From Bacteroidales bacterium (GTDB lineage Bacteria; Bacteroidota; Bacteroidia; Bacteroidales; P3), in assembly GCA_017429685.1 (NCBI GenBank), contig JAFROL010000008.1:62001-126000 (forward strand): a stretch of DNA of 64,000 nucleotides, written 5' to 3'. Of the stretch, positions 9,170-17,386 are shown in pieces. Position numbers and translations under genes: made by a program. The notes beneath the pieces were generated by a model. It had not been told where the DNA came from. It worked only from the letters and a program-made list of their open reading frames with translations, and ran no database searches. The number at the start of each line of letters is the position of its first letter. Position 1 is the stretch's first letter.

Positions 9170-11443
9170 CTAAATGCCTCTCAAATCCTTCGATTCAATC
9201 AGCGCAGCGCGAAGCTGGTAGTATTGGTAGCGACCACCGAAATGCTCGTACATCTCTTTGAGCGACTGGGGATTTTCTTCAATCAGATACCCCACAATTT
9301 CGTCAAACTCCTGTGCGCCAAGCAGCAAGTCTACTGTAATGACACCAGCCTCAAGAGCTTTGATAAGGTATGATGCCGCTGTGCTTTGGGCAATACCGCG
9401 CTGCGCAGCAATCTCGTCAATCGTCATTCCCTCGCTGAATTGCTGTGCCGCCTCGACCCACACAGGCGTTTTTGCCTCTTTGGGCTTGGATGACGGCTTA
9501 CTTTCCGTTTTCAGCTCTCTACTTTCCGTTTTCCGCTCTCTGCTTTCCGTTTTTCGCTTTCCGCTTTCTGCTTTCCGTTTTCCGTTCTCCGTTTTCCGTT
9601 CTCCGTTCCTTCGCTTTCCGCTGTCTTTGAGCAAGCATTCTGCTTTGGCATTGTTGAACACCTCGGTCGAAAATCCGTTTTCGCGGACGCTGGCAAGCAA
9701 GTGCTGCTTGAGCGACAGCGACTCCTGGAAGTCGGCCGACAGCTGCTTGAAATCGGCGGCAACGGTTTTCTTGTCGACAGTAACACTCAAAATCGATGGG
9801 ACATCGACCATTATCTCGTCAACCTTTGAGCCGAAATAGGCCGCTGCCTTGTCGACGCGCTCCTTGAGCAGGGGAGCACTGGTGTCGCCACCCGTCTGCA
9901 GGCGGATGTCCGCCAGCTGTCGGCGGAACCGCTCCGACACCTCGCCCAAGGTCACCAAACGGTCGTTGACAACGGTATTAAGCATCAGTGCCTTGTCAGG
10001 AAATGTACGTCGCAAGCTGCGCTGGTACACGCTGTTAAGCCTGTCGCCGGAATGGTACACCAGCGAGAAATCGAACAGTTCGGCAAGCAGGTCGTAGTAA
10101 TATTCCACCTGCAGACCGCCCAATTCCTCCTCGACCTTGTTTTTCGAGGGAAAACTGCGGCTGAACTGCACAACATCGGCATCGTCGATAACACAAGATG
10201 GCGAGATAGGCGTTGCCAGCACAAGGCCCTCGAGCGTGCGGCAGCGGCTCAAAGCCACATAAACCTGACCAGATGCAAACGCCGACGCAGCGTCGACAAT
10301 CACGTGGTCGAATGTGAGACCCTGGCTTTTGTGTATGGTGACGGCCCAGGCAAGCCGCAGCGGATACTGCACAAAAGTGCCCTCTACGCTCTGCTTGATT
10401 TGGTTGTCGGAAGCGTCGACCTCATACTTAACATTCTCCCATCGCTCACGGTCGACGACGATATGGTTCCCTTCGCGGTCTACAACGGCAACGCCCTCCT
10501 CGGGGTCGTAATCCTCAACGGTGGCTATCTTGCCGTTATAGTACGCACCGCCCGAACTGTCATTCTTGAGAAACATCACCTGTGCTCCCTTTTTGAGGAC
10601 GAGGTGCCTGCTTGTCGGGAAAGATGATTCCGGGAAGTTGCCGTCCACCGAAGCCTCGAGCACTATCGGCTGCGTCGTCAGCTGTTCCAACTTGCGGCGG
10701 TTCACATCGTCGGCCTGGTAGTTGTGTGTCGTCAAGCGAATATAGGCCTCCTGCTCAAGCGGGTTGAAGTTTCTGACGTAGCGACTGTTGAGGAGCGCCA
10801 GCGTCGCCTCGTCCAGGCTTCCCTCGCGCACCTTGTTCAGCAGGTCTATGAAACGGCTATCCTGCTGGCGGAAAACCGTCTTAAGCTCTATCGTGACATA
10901 AGGCGTCCGCTGCAGCGCCTTGCTGTGGAAGAAAAACGGCGACGGATAGACCTGCTCTATGTACGGCTTTTCGCTGTCGGTAACCACCGGGGGCAGTTGC
11001 TGCACATCGCCGATCATCAGCAACTGAATGCCGCCAAAAGGCTTGCTACTGCGACGATAGCGGCGCAGCGTCATATCCACAGCATCCAGCAGGTCGGCAC
11101 GCACCATACTGATCTCGTCGATTATAAGCAGGTCCAGCGAGCGGACTATCCTTATCTTCTCCTTGCTGAGCGACTTGTAGCGATCCGGCATCTGGTATTC
11201 CGTCACCAGCTCCTTGACGTCGGGCAGGTAAGGGCACAACGGCAACTGGAGAAACGAATGAATGGTCACCCCTTTGGCATTTACCGCCGCAACACCCGTC
11301 GGAGCCAGAACGACACAGCGTTTCCGCGTCGTCTCCACTATCCGTCGCAAGAATGTCGTCTTGCCTGTCCCAGCCTTCCCCGTCAGGAAAACCGACACAT
11401 TGGTCGACGACACATACATCTCAGCCAACTCCAGTTCCGTCAT
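9170..11443 (-). CDS. Pif1-like helicase (AAA) with C-terminal HTH_40 domain
   Basis: 757 residues. Walker A is GKAGTGKTTFLRRI near the N-terminus, Walker B is LIIDEISMVRADLLDAV, and later helicase motifs include WAVTIHKSQGLTFDHVIVDA and YVALSRCRTLEGLVLA. The C-terminus (about 655-705) has a helix-turn-helix of the HTH_40 type (GMTIDEIAAQRGIAQSTAASYL). This is the common Bacteroidota Pif1/RecD-like helicase, probably a 5'-3' DNA helicase. Unusually, residues about 606-646 are a 7-residue periodic linker (KRKTESG, KRKAESG, ERKTESR) encoded by the same CGGAAAR heptads that fill intergenic gaps. The gene lies downstream of nadE on the same strand. Confidence 0.9.
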   Translation of the reverse strand: MTELELAEMYVSSTNVSVFLTGKAGTGKTTFLRRIVETTRKRCVVLAPTGVAAVNAKGVTIHSFLQLPLCPYLPDVKELVTEYQMPDRYKSLSKEKIRIVRSLDLLIIDEISMVRADLLDAVDMTLRRYRRSSKPFGGIQLLMIGDVQQLPPVVTDSEKPYIEQVYPSPFFFHSKALQRTPYVTIELKTVFRQQDSRFIDLLNKVREGSLDEATLALLNSRYVRNFNPLEQEAYIRLTTHNYQADDVNRRKLEQLTTQPIVLEASVDGNFPESSFPTSRHLVLKKGAQVMFLKNDSSGGAYYNGKIATVEDYDPEEGVAVVDREGNHIVVDRERWENVKYEVDASDNQIKQSVEGTFVQYPLRLAWAVTIHKSQGLTFDHVIVDAASAFASGQVYVALSRCRTLEGLVLATPISPSCVIDDADVVQFSRSFPSKNKVEEELGGLQVEYYYDLLAELFDFSLVYHSGDRLNSVYQRSLRRTFPDKALMLNTVVNDRLVTLGEVSERFRRQLADIRLQTGGDTSAPLLKERVDKAAAYFGSKVDEIMVDVPSILSVTVDKKTVAADFKQLSADFQESLSLKQHLLASVRENGFSTEVFNNAKAECLLKDSGKRRNGERKTENGKRKAESGKRKTESRERKTESRELKTESKPSSKPKEAKTPVWVEAAQQFSEGMTIDEIAAQRGIAQSTAASYLIKALEAGVITVDLLLGAQEFDEIVGYLIEENPQSLKEMYEHFGGRYQYYQLRAALIESKDLRGI
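9500..9622 (-). repeat. CGGAAAR heptad array inside the helicase gene
   Basis: On the minus strand this is a run of CGGAAAR/CGGAGAR 7-mers read in frame. Three units (21 nt) encode seven residues, so the protein repeats every seven residues, rich in Lys, Arg, Glu and Ser. It lies between the helicase core and the HTH_40 domain. Confidence 0.85.
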
Positions 11444-11458
11444 CTTATAAATTTGAAA

Positions 11459-11539
11459 ATATTAGTGATGAGTGAATTGTGACCTGTGAAACGAGCGCAT
11501 TCGTATCACTGGTCACAGGTCACTATTCACTTGTCACAA
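11459..11539. repeat. GTGANNN heptad hairpin (nadE-helicase gap)
   Basis: GTGATGA, GTGAATT, GTGACCT and GTGAAAC units, then the core GAGCGCATTCGTATCAC, then the complementary TGGTCAC, AGGTCAC, TATTCAC and TTGTCAC units, all in 7-nt register. This is one of four hairpins with the same core in the window. It separates two minus-strand genes. Confidence 0.85.
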
Positions 11540-13096
11540 CTAACTTATCGGCACTCTGCGGTCCAGACCGAATGTCATCGGCGACACCTTCAGCTGGGGT
11601 GCAAACTGCAGTCGTTTCCATTCGTTGATTTTAACCTTGCGCAGAACCGTAGCGACCAACTCGCTGTCATAGCCTTCCTCGACAATTTCATCGGCGGAAA
11701 GCTGCTCTTCGATGTGCAGGTTCAGTATCGCGTCGAGCACAGCATAGTCAGGCAGCGAGTCGCTGTCCTTCTGTCCCGGGCGCAACTCGGCCGACGGAGC
11801 CTTGCGAATCGAATTCCAAGGTATCACCTCGCCGTCGCGGTTGATCCACTCCGACAGTTCGTAGACTTCGGTCTTGTAGAGGTCGCCAATGACCGACATT
11901 GCGCCGCAGCTGTCGCCATACAGCGTACCGTAGCCCATAGCAGCCTCGCTCTTGTTGGTGGTGTTGAGCACCAGCGCGCCGAACTTGTTCGCATACGACA
12001 TCAGAATGGTGCCGCGTATGCGCGCCTGCATATTCTCCTCGGTCACATCCTCAGCACGGTCGCCAAAGACAGGCTTCATAGTCGCACGCAGCACGTCGAA
12101 AGTCTCCTTTATAGGCACTATGTCATACTTGATACCCAGATTCATAGCCAGATCCTCAGCGTCTTTGACCGAATGGTCCGTCGAATACTGCGACGGCATC
12201 AGAATGCCGTGCACGTTGTCGGGACCGAGAGCGGCAACGGCCAAGGCGCAGACCAAAGCCGAATCGATGCCGCCGCTCAGGCCAAGGACGGCTTTCTGCA
12301 GACGGTTCTTTGCAAAATAGTCCCTGATGCCCGTCGTCAACGCCTTGTATACCAGCTCGACAACTTCGGGTTTCTCGTCCTCGCAGCTTTCCATCAGCTG
12401 CAAGTCAACACTTGCACAACCCTCCTCGAAATAGGGCAGCTGGCACAGCAGCATTCCGCCAGCGTTCATCGCCATCGAGCCACCAGCAAAGAGGTAAGGG
12501 CCCTCGCCTCCCGTCCGGTTCACAAAGACCAGCGAGGCATTCAAGCCCTCCACAATCTTGTGCATACGGTAGCGTATACTGTAAGGCTTCTTGTAGTCGA
12601 ACACGTTGCATCCGCAGCACACCACGATGTCGGCACCCTCCACGTGGCCCTTCGTCAGTTCCTTCAGATCCTCGTAGAAACCTATCGCAATACGCTGACC
12701 CTGATAGTTTACCGTCTGCACTCCCTCGCCTCTGACAAAATATCTCTGCTCGTCGGGCGAAAGGTATTTCTTCGTCACCGTAGCTCTTATGGCGCAGTTT
12801 TGGACAAAGACGATGGCGTTGCACAGACCCTTGTCCTGTATCTGCAGCGGCAGTCCGATGAGGAATGCCCTGTGTTCGGAACATTGTATAAGTTGCTGCA
12901 ACACAGCCTGTGCACGTTTTTGAATGTCAGTATAAGCCGCCGAGCCAAACAGCGGATAGCCGCACAATGTGCAGGCCGGGAACACAGTAAGCAGTGCATC
13001 TTTGGATTCGGGCGACTCGAGCTCGCCCATAATCCACTGCAAGTTTTCTTCGGGGTTGTTTGTCAGTATATTATGCTGAACAATATGTACGTTCAT
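11540..13096 (-). CDS. nadE: NAD+ synthetase with degenerate glutaminase (nitrilase-fold) domain
   Basis: 518 residues. An N-terminal carbon-nitrogen hydrolase fold (1-240) is joined to a C-terminal NAD synthetase domain (about 255-518) with the ATP pyrophosphatase loop SGGIDS (274-279) and later NTTNKSE and YGDSCGAM blocks. The synthetase half looks complete, so it should adenylate and amidate NaAD. In the glutaminase half the catalytic Glu position is Ala (FPACTLCGYP, A41) and the catalytic Cys position is Tyr (IGFYEDL, Y141). Only the Lys (K109/K110) remains. The enzyme is therefore predicted to use free ammonia. The total length fits the shorter glutamine-dependent class. Confidence 0.9.
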   Translation of the reverse strand: MNVHIVQHNILTNNPEENLQWIMGELESPESKDALLTVFPACTLCGYPLFGSAAYTDIQKRAQAVLQQLIQCSEHRAFLIGLPLQIQDKGLCNAIVFVQNCAIRATVTKKYLSPDEQRYFVRGEGVQTVNYQGQRIAIGFYEDLKELTKGHVEGADIVVCCGCNVFDYKKPYSIRYRMHKIVEGLNASLVFVNRTGGEGPYLFAGGSMAMNAGGMLLCQLPYFEEGCASVDLQLMESCEDEKPEVVELVYKALTTGIRDYFAKNRLQKAVLGLSGGIDSALVCALAVAALGPDNVHGILMPSQYSTDHSVKDAEDLAMNLGIKYDIVPIKETFDVLRATMKPVFGDRAEDVTEENMQARIRGTILMSYANKFGALVLNTTNKSEAAMGYGTLYGDSCGAMSVIGDLYKTEVYELSEWINRDGEVIPWNSIRKAPSAELRPGQKDSDSLPDYAVLDAILNLHIEEQLSADEIVEEGYDSELVATVLRKVKINEWKRLQFAPQLKVSPMTFGLDRRVPIS

Positions 13097-13117
13097 TAAT
13101 TATAATTGTAATTATTT

Positions 13118-13196
13118 GTGGTATGTGAATTGTGAATAGTGAATGGTGAAACGAACACGCTCGTTTCACTATTCACCATTCACTATTCACTCATCA
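13118..13196. repeat. GTGANNN heptad hairpin (pfk-nadE gap)
   Basis: GTGAATT, GTGAATA, GTGAATG and GTGAAAC, then GAACACGCTCG, then TTTCACT, ATTCACC and ATTCACT units. It is the longest and cleanest of the four hairpins with the GTGAAACGA-N6-TCGTTTCAC core and ends at the stop codon of the phosphofructokinase gene. Confidence 0.87.
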
Positions 13197-14429
13197 TTAC
13201 CAGTTCAGTATCTTCTTGAAATCGTAGTCCTCCGGATTGGGCAGGTATTTCTTCGCAGCCTCGTAGTCCGACGGCGTGATGTAGTCCATAATATCGTTCA
13301 CGTACGACATCACCTTGTTGCTGTTCACATTCACCTGACGCGGCGGAATCTTGCCAGTCTCAGGATCCTGCAAATCCTTCAGATACAGCGGACTGACATT
13401 GCCCTGCTGGTCGCAGTACACCATACAGCCCGTGCAGCCCTGATTGAACAGCGTATGCACACCCATACCCATCAGCGAGCAGTAGGTCAGGTCGAATGCA
13501 ATCGGCGTATGGCAACGGATCTCGTAGCCAATCTCCACCGGACGACTCTTCACCTTCAGACCGAGTTCCTTCACCTTGCGCTCCAGCAAATCGTTGAAGA
13601 TGTGAGCCTTCGACACCTTGCCAAGCTCCGGATGGCCGTGCTCGTCATAGCTGAAATGGATGCCGCTCTTCGCAATCTCCTCGTCGCTAAGGCTGTGGAA
13701 CACACCCTCCGAAATCATCGCCGCACCATAGTTGATGCCCATCAGCTTGCGCTTCACGATGCAACTGACAACCATATTCACAATCTTGTCGACCGTGATT
13801 TCCGTCTTGTTGAAAAACTCCGGAATGATCACCATCGGATAGTGGCAGGCACCGGCGATACCCAGCGCCAGATGGCCAGCCGAGCGACCCATAGCACTGA
13901 CAACGAACCAGTTCTCGCTCGTACGGGCATCCTCCATAACGGCCGTAGCCAGCACGCAGCCCTGAGCCTTAGCACTGTTGTAGCCGAACGTCGGACTGCT
14001 GTTCGGAAGTGGCAAGTCGTTGTCTATCGTCTTGGGAACGTGGATGTTCGCAATTGGATAGTGCTTGCTCTCGAGGAACTTGGCAATACGGTTAGCTGTC
14101 GAGGCAGTGTCGTCGCCGCCGACCGTGACCAGCAGCTTGACATTGTTGTCGGTGAAAAGCTTCAGGTTAAAGCGCTTCTCAAAATCCTCGTCCGTAGGTT
14201 TGAAACGGCTCATTTTCAGCAGCGAGCCACCCTTGTTGAAAATCTCGTCGGCAACAAGAAAGTCAACATCTTGCATTCGCGGATTCTCCGTGAACAGTGC
14301 CGAGTAGCCACCGTGCAGACCGATGACGCGATAACCGTCACGCAGAAAAGTCTTGGCCACCGAAGCAACCACAGTATTCATTCCGGGCGCAGGACCGCCA
14401 CCCGTCAAAATAGCAATCGATTTACTCAT
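13197..14429 (-). CDS. 6-phosphofructokinase, PPi-dependent type
   Basis: 410 residues of the PFK family: ILTGGGPAPGMN near the N-terminus, TVGGDDTASTANRIA at about 101-115, PKTIDNDLPLP, and FVVSAMGRSAGHLALGIAG. The second Asp in GGDD and the Lys in PKTIDND are the signature of pyrophosphate-dependent enzymes; ATP enzymes have GGDG and G-x-IDND. It should phosphorylate fructose 6-phosphate with PPi, reversibly, in glycolysis. An ATG at 14427-14429 with a -7 element about 55 bases upstream supports the start. Confidence 0.9.
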   Translation of the reverse strand: MSKSIAILTGGGPAPGMNTVVASVAKTFLRDGYRVIGLHGGYSALFTENPRMQDVDFLVADEIFNKGGSLLKMSRFKPTDEDFEKRFNLKLFTDNNVKLLVTVGGDDTASTANRIAKFLESKHYPIANIHVPKTIDNDLPLPNSSPTFGYNSAKAQGCVLATAVMEDARTSENWFVVSAMGRSAGHLALGIAGACHYPMVIIPEFFNKTEITVDKIVNMVVSCIVKRKLMGINYGAAMISEGVFHSLSDEEIAKSGIHFSYDEHGHPELGKVSKAHIFNDLLERKVKELGLKVKSRPVEIGYEIRCHTPIAFDLTYCSLMGMGVHTLFNQGCTGCMVYCDQQGNVSPLYLKDLQDPETGKIPPRQVNVNSNKVMSYVNDIMDYITPSDYEAAKKYLPNPEDYDFKKILNW

Positions 14430-14483
14430 AATAATCTATATTTAAATGTTTTGAAATTCAATTTCATATCAAGTCTGAAAATG

Positions 14484-14491
14484 CAAAGATA
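14484..14491 (-). promoter_or_regulatory. -7 promoter element of the phosphofructokinase gene
   Basis: The minus strand reads TATCTTTG, matching TAnnTTTG, about 55 bases before the start codon. Confidence 0.65.
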
Positions 14492-14832
14492 CACATTTCC
14501 CGCGATACCACCAAATTTTTTCTCCATTCTTGTCGCACCCTCCACCTCGCATCACCGAAATCAGTCAACCCCTCCCCCACTTCCCACCCACACCCGAACC
14601 GCATTTTCGCAAATTGTTTCTATGCAGTTCTTATATCGTTCTTATATTCCCGATATAAGAACGATATAAGAACTCAATTCAAACAAAGTGCAAAAAGGCG
14701 GCAAAGGTGCACCTGTGGGCAGCATCAGCCAACGACGATGCAAACAACTACATTTCAACATCTTCCGAAGCCATAAGACAAGTATCTGCAACCATTTTTC
14801 TTTTTTCATTTCTCATTGTCGCAAAAAATGAG
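14492..14832. other. Divergent intergenic region, phosphofructokinase / dITPase
   Basis: No gene is seen in this stretch. It holds C-rich sequence (14526-14600), an iteron palindrome at 14626-14674 and a T-rich run upstream of the dITPase promoter. Confidence 0.6.
14626..14674. repeat. 22-bp-arm palindrome built from 11-bp iterons
   Basis: Left arm 14626-14647 and right arm 14653-14674 are perfect reverse complements around the 5-nt loop TCCCG. Each arm holds two head-to-tail copies of GTTCTTATATC (11 bp, second copy incomplete by one base). It lies between two divergent genes. No T-run follows, so a simple terminator is unlikely. Confidence 0.9.
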
Positions 14833-14840
14833 TATTTTTG
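14833..14840 (+). promoter_or_regulatory. -7 promoter element of the dITPase gene (probably leaderless)
   Basis: TATTTTTG ends only four bases before the ATG at 14845. With the usual Bacteroidota spacing, transcription would begin at or within one or two bases of the start codon. Confidence 0.6.
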
Positions 14841-14844
14841 CACT

Positions 14845-15438
14845 ATGAAAAAATTGGTTTTTGCGACAAACAACAAACACAAACTGTTAGAAGTCAGCGA
14901 GATGCTGACAAACATCGTTGAGATAAAAAGCCTCGCCGACGCCGGTCTGGCAGGCGACATCCCCGAAACGGCCGAAACCCTCGAGGGCAACGCGCTGCAG
15001 AAGGCAATGTGGGTATATGAGCGCACCGGATTGAGCTGTTTCGCCGACGACACGGGCCTCGAGGTCGCAGCCCTCGACGGGCGACCCGGCGTCTATTCGG
15101 CACGCTATGCCGGCGAGCATTGCTCGTTCGACGACAACATCAACAAGATGCTTGCCGAAATGGATGGAAAAACCGACCGCCGCGCCTGCTTCCGTACGGT
15201 CATCTGCCTGTTGGAAAGCACTGAAGGCCAAGCCGCTCCGACACCGCGCTACTTCGAAGGGCGCGTCGACGGCACCATCCTCACCGAGCGCTACGGCAGC
15301 GAAGGCTTCGGCTACGACCCCATCTTTATGCCCGACCGCTTCGCCGTCAGCTTCGCCGAAATGCCACTCGACGTCAAAAACCGCATCAGCCACCGCGGCC
15401 GCGCCGTGGCAAAACTCGTCGAATACCTGAAACAGTGA
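14845..15438 (+). CDS. rdgB: dITP/XTP pyrophosphatase (RdgB/HAM1)
   Basis: 197 residues from the ATG at 14845. The start is VFATNNKHKLLEVSEML (the substrate-binding TNNxHK block), then FADDTGLEVAALDGRPGVYSARYAG (catalytic Asp region) and GFGYDPIFMPD near the C-terminus, all diagnostic of the Ham1 family. It removes non-canonical purine nucleotides (dITP, XTP) from the pool. The upstream frame is open further, but the promoter position and the family N-terminus fix this start. It is followed by a composite repeat and then the BFN and PNP genes. Confidence 0.95.
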   Translation: MKKLVFATNNKHKLLEVSEMLTNIVEIKSLADAGLAGDIPETAETLEGNALQKAMWVYERTGLSCFADDTGLEVAALDGRPGVYSARYAGEHCSFDDNINKMLAEMDGKTDRRACFRTVICLLESTEGQAAPTPRYFEGRVDGTILTERYGSEGFGYDPIFMPDRFAVSFAEMPLDVKNRISHRGRAVAKLVEYLKQ

Positions 15439-15443
15439 CAAGT

Positions 15444-15616
15444 CAGAACGGAGAGCGATAAACGGAGAGCGGAAAGCGGAAAGCGGAAAGCGGGAAACGG
15501 AAAGCGGAAAGCGAGGCTGCCGCGCCAGACACTAACGCATTAACACATTAACGCATTAACGCATTAAAAATGTATTGTCCCCTAACTCCCCTTAACTCCC
15601 CTTAACTCCCCAAAAA
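15444..15616 (+). repeat. Composite repeat 1: heptads, linker, octads, C-rich tail
   Basis: CGGAGAG/CGGAAAG 7-mers (15449-15510), the linker CGAGGCTGCCGCGCCAGAC, CATTAACG 8-mers (15533-15567), AAAAATGTATTGTCC, then decamers CTTAACTCCC ending in CCCCAAAAA. The tail ends about 25 bases before the next start codon. The order is the same as at 17014 and 17387. Confidence 0.9.
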
Positions 15617-15641
15617 TTTTAACATTCAATTCCATACAACC

Positions 15642-16193
15642 TTGACCTACAAAAAAGTATACCCAACCGAAGTGCTGCAAGGCTTCACCGACACGACAAT
15701 GTTCGTGCTGATGCTCTACGACCCTATGGGCGACAAGAAAGTGCCAGTGATGATTGGCGAGCACGAGGCCGAAATGATCATCCTCGAGCAGGAGCAGCAC
15801 AAGGCCCGACGCCCGATGACCTACCAGCTCATCGTATCCATCCTCGACGCGTTCCAACTGACGCTCAAGCTGGTACGCATAGACCGCTTCGAGGAGGGCA
15901 TTTTCTATGCCACCCTCGTGGTCAGCGACGGCTTCAACGACAAGGAAATCGACGCCCGCGCCAGCGACGCCGTAGTCCTGGCCCTGCACCTCTCGGTCGA
16001 CATCGAGATGGCCCAGACCGTGCTCGACGAAACGGGTTTCACACCGCAAAACAACGACATCGAGCTCGGCGCCACCCTCTCGCAAGGCGAAAGCATCGAA
16101 GAGCTGGAGGAAGAACTGCGCATCTGCGAGGAAAAAGAGGACTATGAGCGCGCCGAAGAAATAATGAAAAAAATAGAAAAACTCAAGAAATGA
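15642..16193 (+). CDS. Bifunctional nuclease (DUF151) domain protein with UvrB/C motif
   Basis: 183 residues from a TTG codon; no suitable ATG is available. Residues 1-130 form the BFN/DUF151 domain (GDKKVPVMIGEHEAEMIIL, then RASDAVVLALHLSVDI). The C-terminus (about 147-183) is a UvrB/UvrC-type helical hairpin (IEELEEELRICEEKEDYERA). This pairing is usual in Bacteroidota. Nuclease activity is known for some plant and bacterial members, but the role here is uncertain. It overlaps the next gene by ATGA. Confidence 0.88.
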   Translation: MTYKKVYPTEVLQGFTDTTMFVLMLYDPMGDKKVPVMIGEHEAEMIILEQEQHKARRPMTYQLIVSILDAFQLTLKLVRIDRFEEGIFYATLVVSDGFNDKEIDARASDAVVLALHLSVDIEMAQTVLDETGFTPQNNDIELGATLSQGESIEELEEELRICEEKEDYERAEEIMKKIEKLKK

Positions 16194-17011
16194 ACAACAC
16201 ACAACAATATTTAGACCTTATCGGCGCTGCCGCCGAAACGCTCCTGCAGCGCACCGCTCTGCGTCCGACGACAGCCATCATCCTCGGCAGCGGACTCGGC
16301 AAACTGGCCGACAGCATCGAGGACGCCGACATCGTACCCTATACCGAAATACCTGGTTTCAAGCAAAGTACCGCCGTCGGACACAAGGGCAACCTCATCT
16401 TCGGACGCCTGAACGGAACACCCGTCGCAGCTATGCAGGGACGTTTCCACTACTACGAAGGCTACGCAATGCAGGATGTCGTCTTCCCCGTCCGCGTACT
16501 TAACGCACTCGGCATCAAGCGACTGCTGGTGTCGAATGCCGCCGGCGGAATGAATCCCGACTTCGCCGTGGGCGACCTGATGATCATCACCGACCACATA
16601 AGTTTTATGCCAAACCCGCTCATCGGCAAGAACCTCGACCAACTTGGACCGCGGTTCCCCGATATGACCACCGTCTACAGCAAAAGCCTCAGAACCAAGG
16701 CCCACGCACGCGCCGCCGAACTGGGCGTAACGCTGCGCGAAGGCGTATACGTGGCCGAAACCGGCCCCACCTACGAGACCCCCGCCGAATACCGGATGTA
16801 CCGCCTTCTGGGCGGCGACGCCGTAGGTATGTCGACGGTGCCCGAAGTCATCGCAGCACGCCATTGCGGAATGGAAATCTTCGGAATGAGTGTCATAACC
16901 AACTGTGCCAAAGACCTTGGCGACGACTGCCTCAACGACGGCGACGACGTGGTTCGCGCCGCCGACCGCGCCGCCGACACAATGACCGAAATTTTCAAAG
17001 CACTTGTCTGA
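16190..17011 (+). CDS. punA: Purine nucleoside phosphorylase
   Basis: 273 residues, class I (trimeric) PNP: IILGSGLGKLADSIEDA (phosphate loop), MQGRFHYYEGY, VSNAAGGMNPDFAVGDLMII and AETGPTYETPAEYRMYR. It cleaves purine nucleosides with phosphate to base plus ribose 1-phosphate. The ATGA overlap with the BFN-domain gene shows translational coupling. With RdgB upstream, the cluster suggests purine pool housekeeping. Confidence 0.95.
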   Translation: MNNTQQYLDLIGAAAETLLQRTALRPTTAIILGSGLGKLADSIEDADIVPYTEIPGFKQSTAVGHKGNLIFGRLNGTPVAAMQGRFHYYEGYAMQDVVFPVRVLNALGIKRLLVSNAAGGMNPDFAVGDLMIITDHISFMPNPLIGKNLDQLGPRFPDMTTVYSKSLRTKAHARAAELGVTLREGVYVAETGPTYETPAEYRMYRLLGGDAVGMSTVPEVIAARHCGMEIFGMSVITNCAKDLGDDCLNDGDDVVRAADRAADTMTEIFKALV

Positions 17012-17013
17012 AG

Positions 17014-17155
17014 CGGAAAACGGAAAGCGGAAAGCGGAAAACGGAAAACGGAAAGCGAGGCTGCCGCGCCAGCCACTAACGCATTAACACATTAACGCAT
17101 TAACGCAATAAAAATGTATTGTCCCCTAACTCCCCCCAACTCCCCCCCAAAAAAA
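17014..17155 (+). repeat. Composite repeat 2
   Basis: Six CGGAAAR heptads (17014-17055), CGAGGCTGCCGCGCCAGCCAC, CATTAACG/CATTAACA octads, AAAAATGTATTGTCCCC, then TAACTCCCCC units and an A-run that ends just before the next gene. Nearly identical in modules to composites 1 and 3. Confidence 0.9.
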
Positions 17156-17173
17156 ATTAAACTTTAAAATCTT

Positions 17174-17383
17174 ATGACTAAACAAACTTACAGCATCGAA
17201 GGACTCAAATGTCAGCACTGCAAGGCCCGCGTCGAAGAAGGCCTTAAGAAAATGGACGGCGTCGCTATGGCCGACGCCAATGTCGAACAAAAGCAAATCA
17301 CCATCGAATACGACCCTGAGCGCATCAGCATCAGCGAAATACAGGAAGCAGTAGACGACCTTGGCTATGAACTGAAAATCTGA
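17174..17383 (+). CDS. Heavy-metal-associated (CopZ-like) protein
   Basis: 69 residues, a single HMA domain: YSIEGLKCQHCKARVEEGL carries the metal-binding C-x2-C (C14, C17), followed by the expected beta-alpha-beta pattern (QITIEYDPERISISEIQEAV, DDLGYEL). It is probably a cytosolic copper chaperone serving the copper ATPase that follows 220 bases downstream. Confidence 0.9.
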   Translation: MTKQTYSIEGLKCQHCKARVEEGLKKMDGVAMADANVEQKQITIEYDPERISISEIQEAVDDLGYELKI

Positions 17384-17386
17384 CAG

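Noticed and set aside
11486-13099. A 537-codon open frame on the plus strand opposite nadE
   Set aside because: It is the antisense shadow of nadE, caused by GC-rich codon bias. It has no start context and no recognisable domain, while the minus-strand frame encodes clear NadE motifs.
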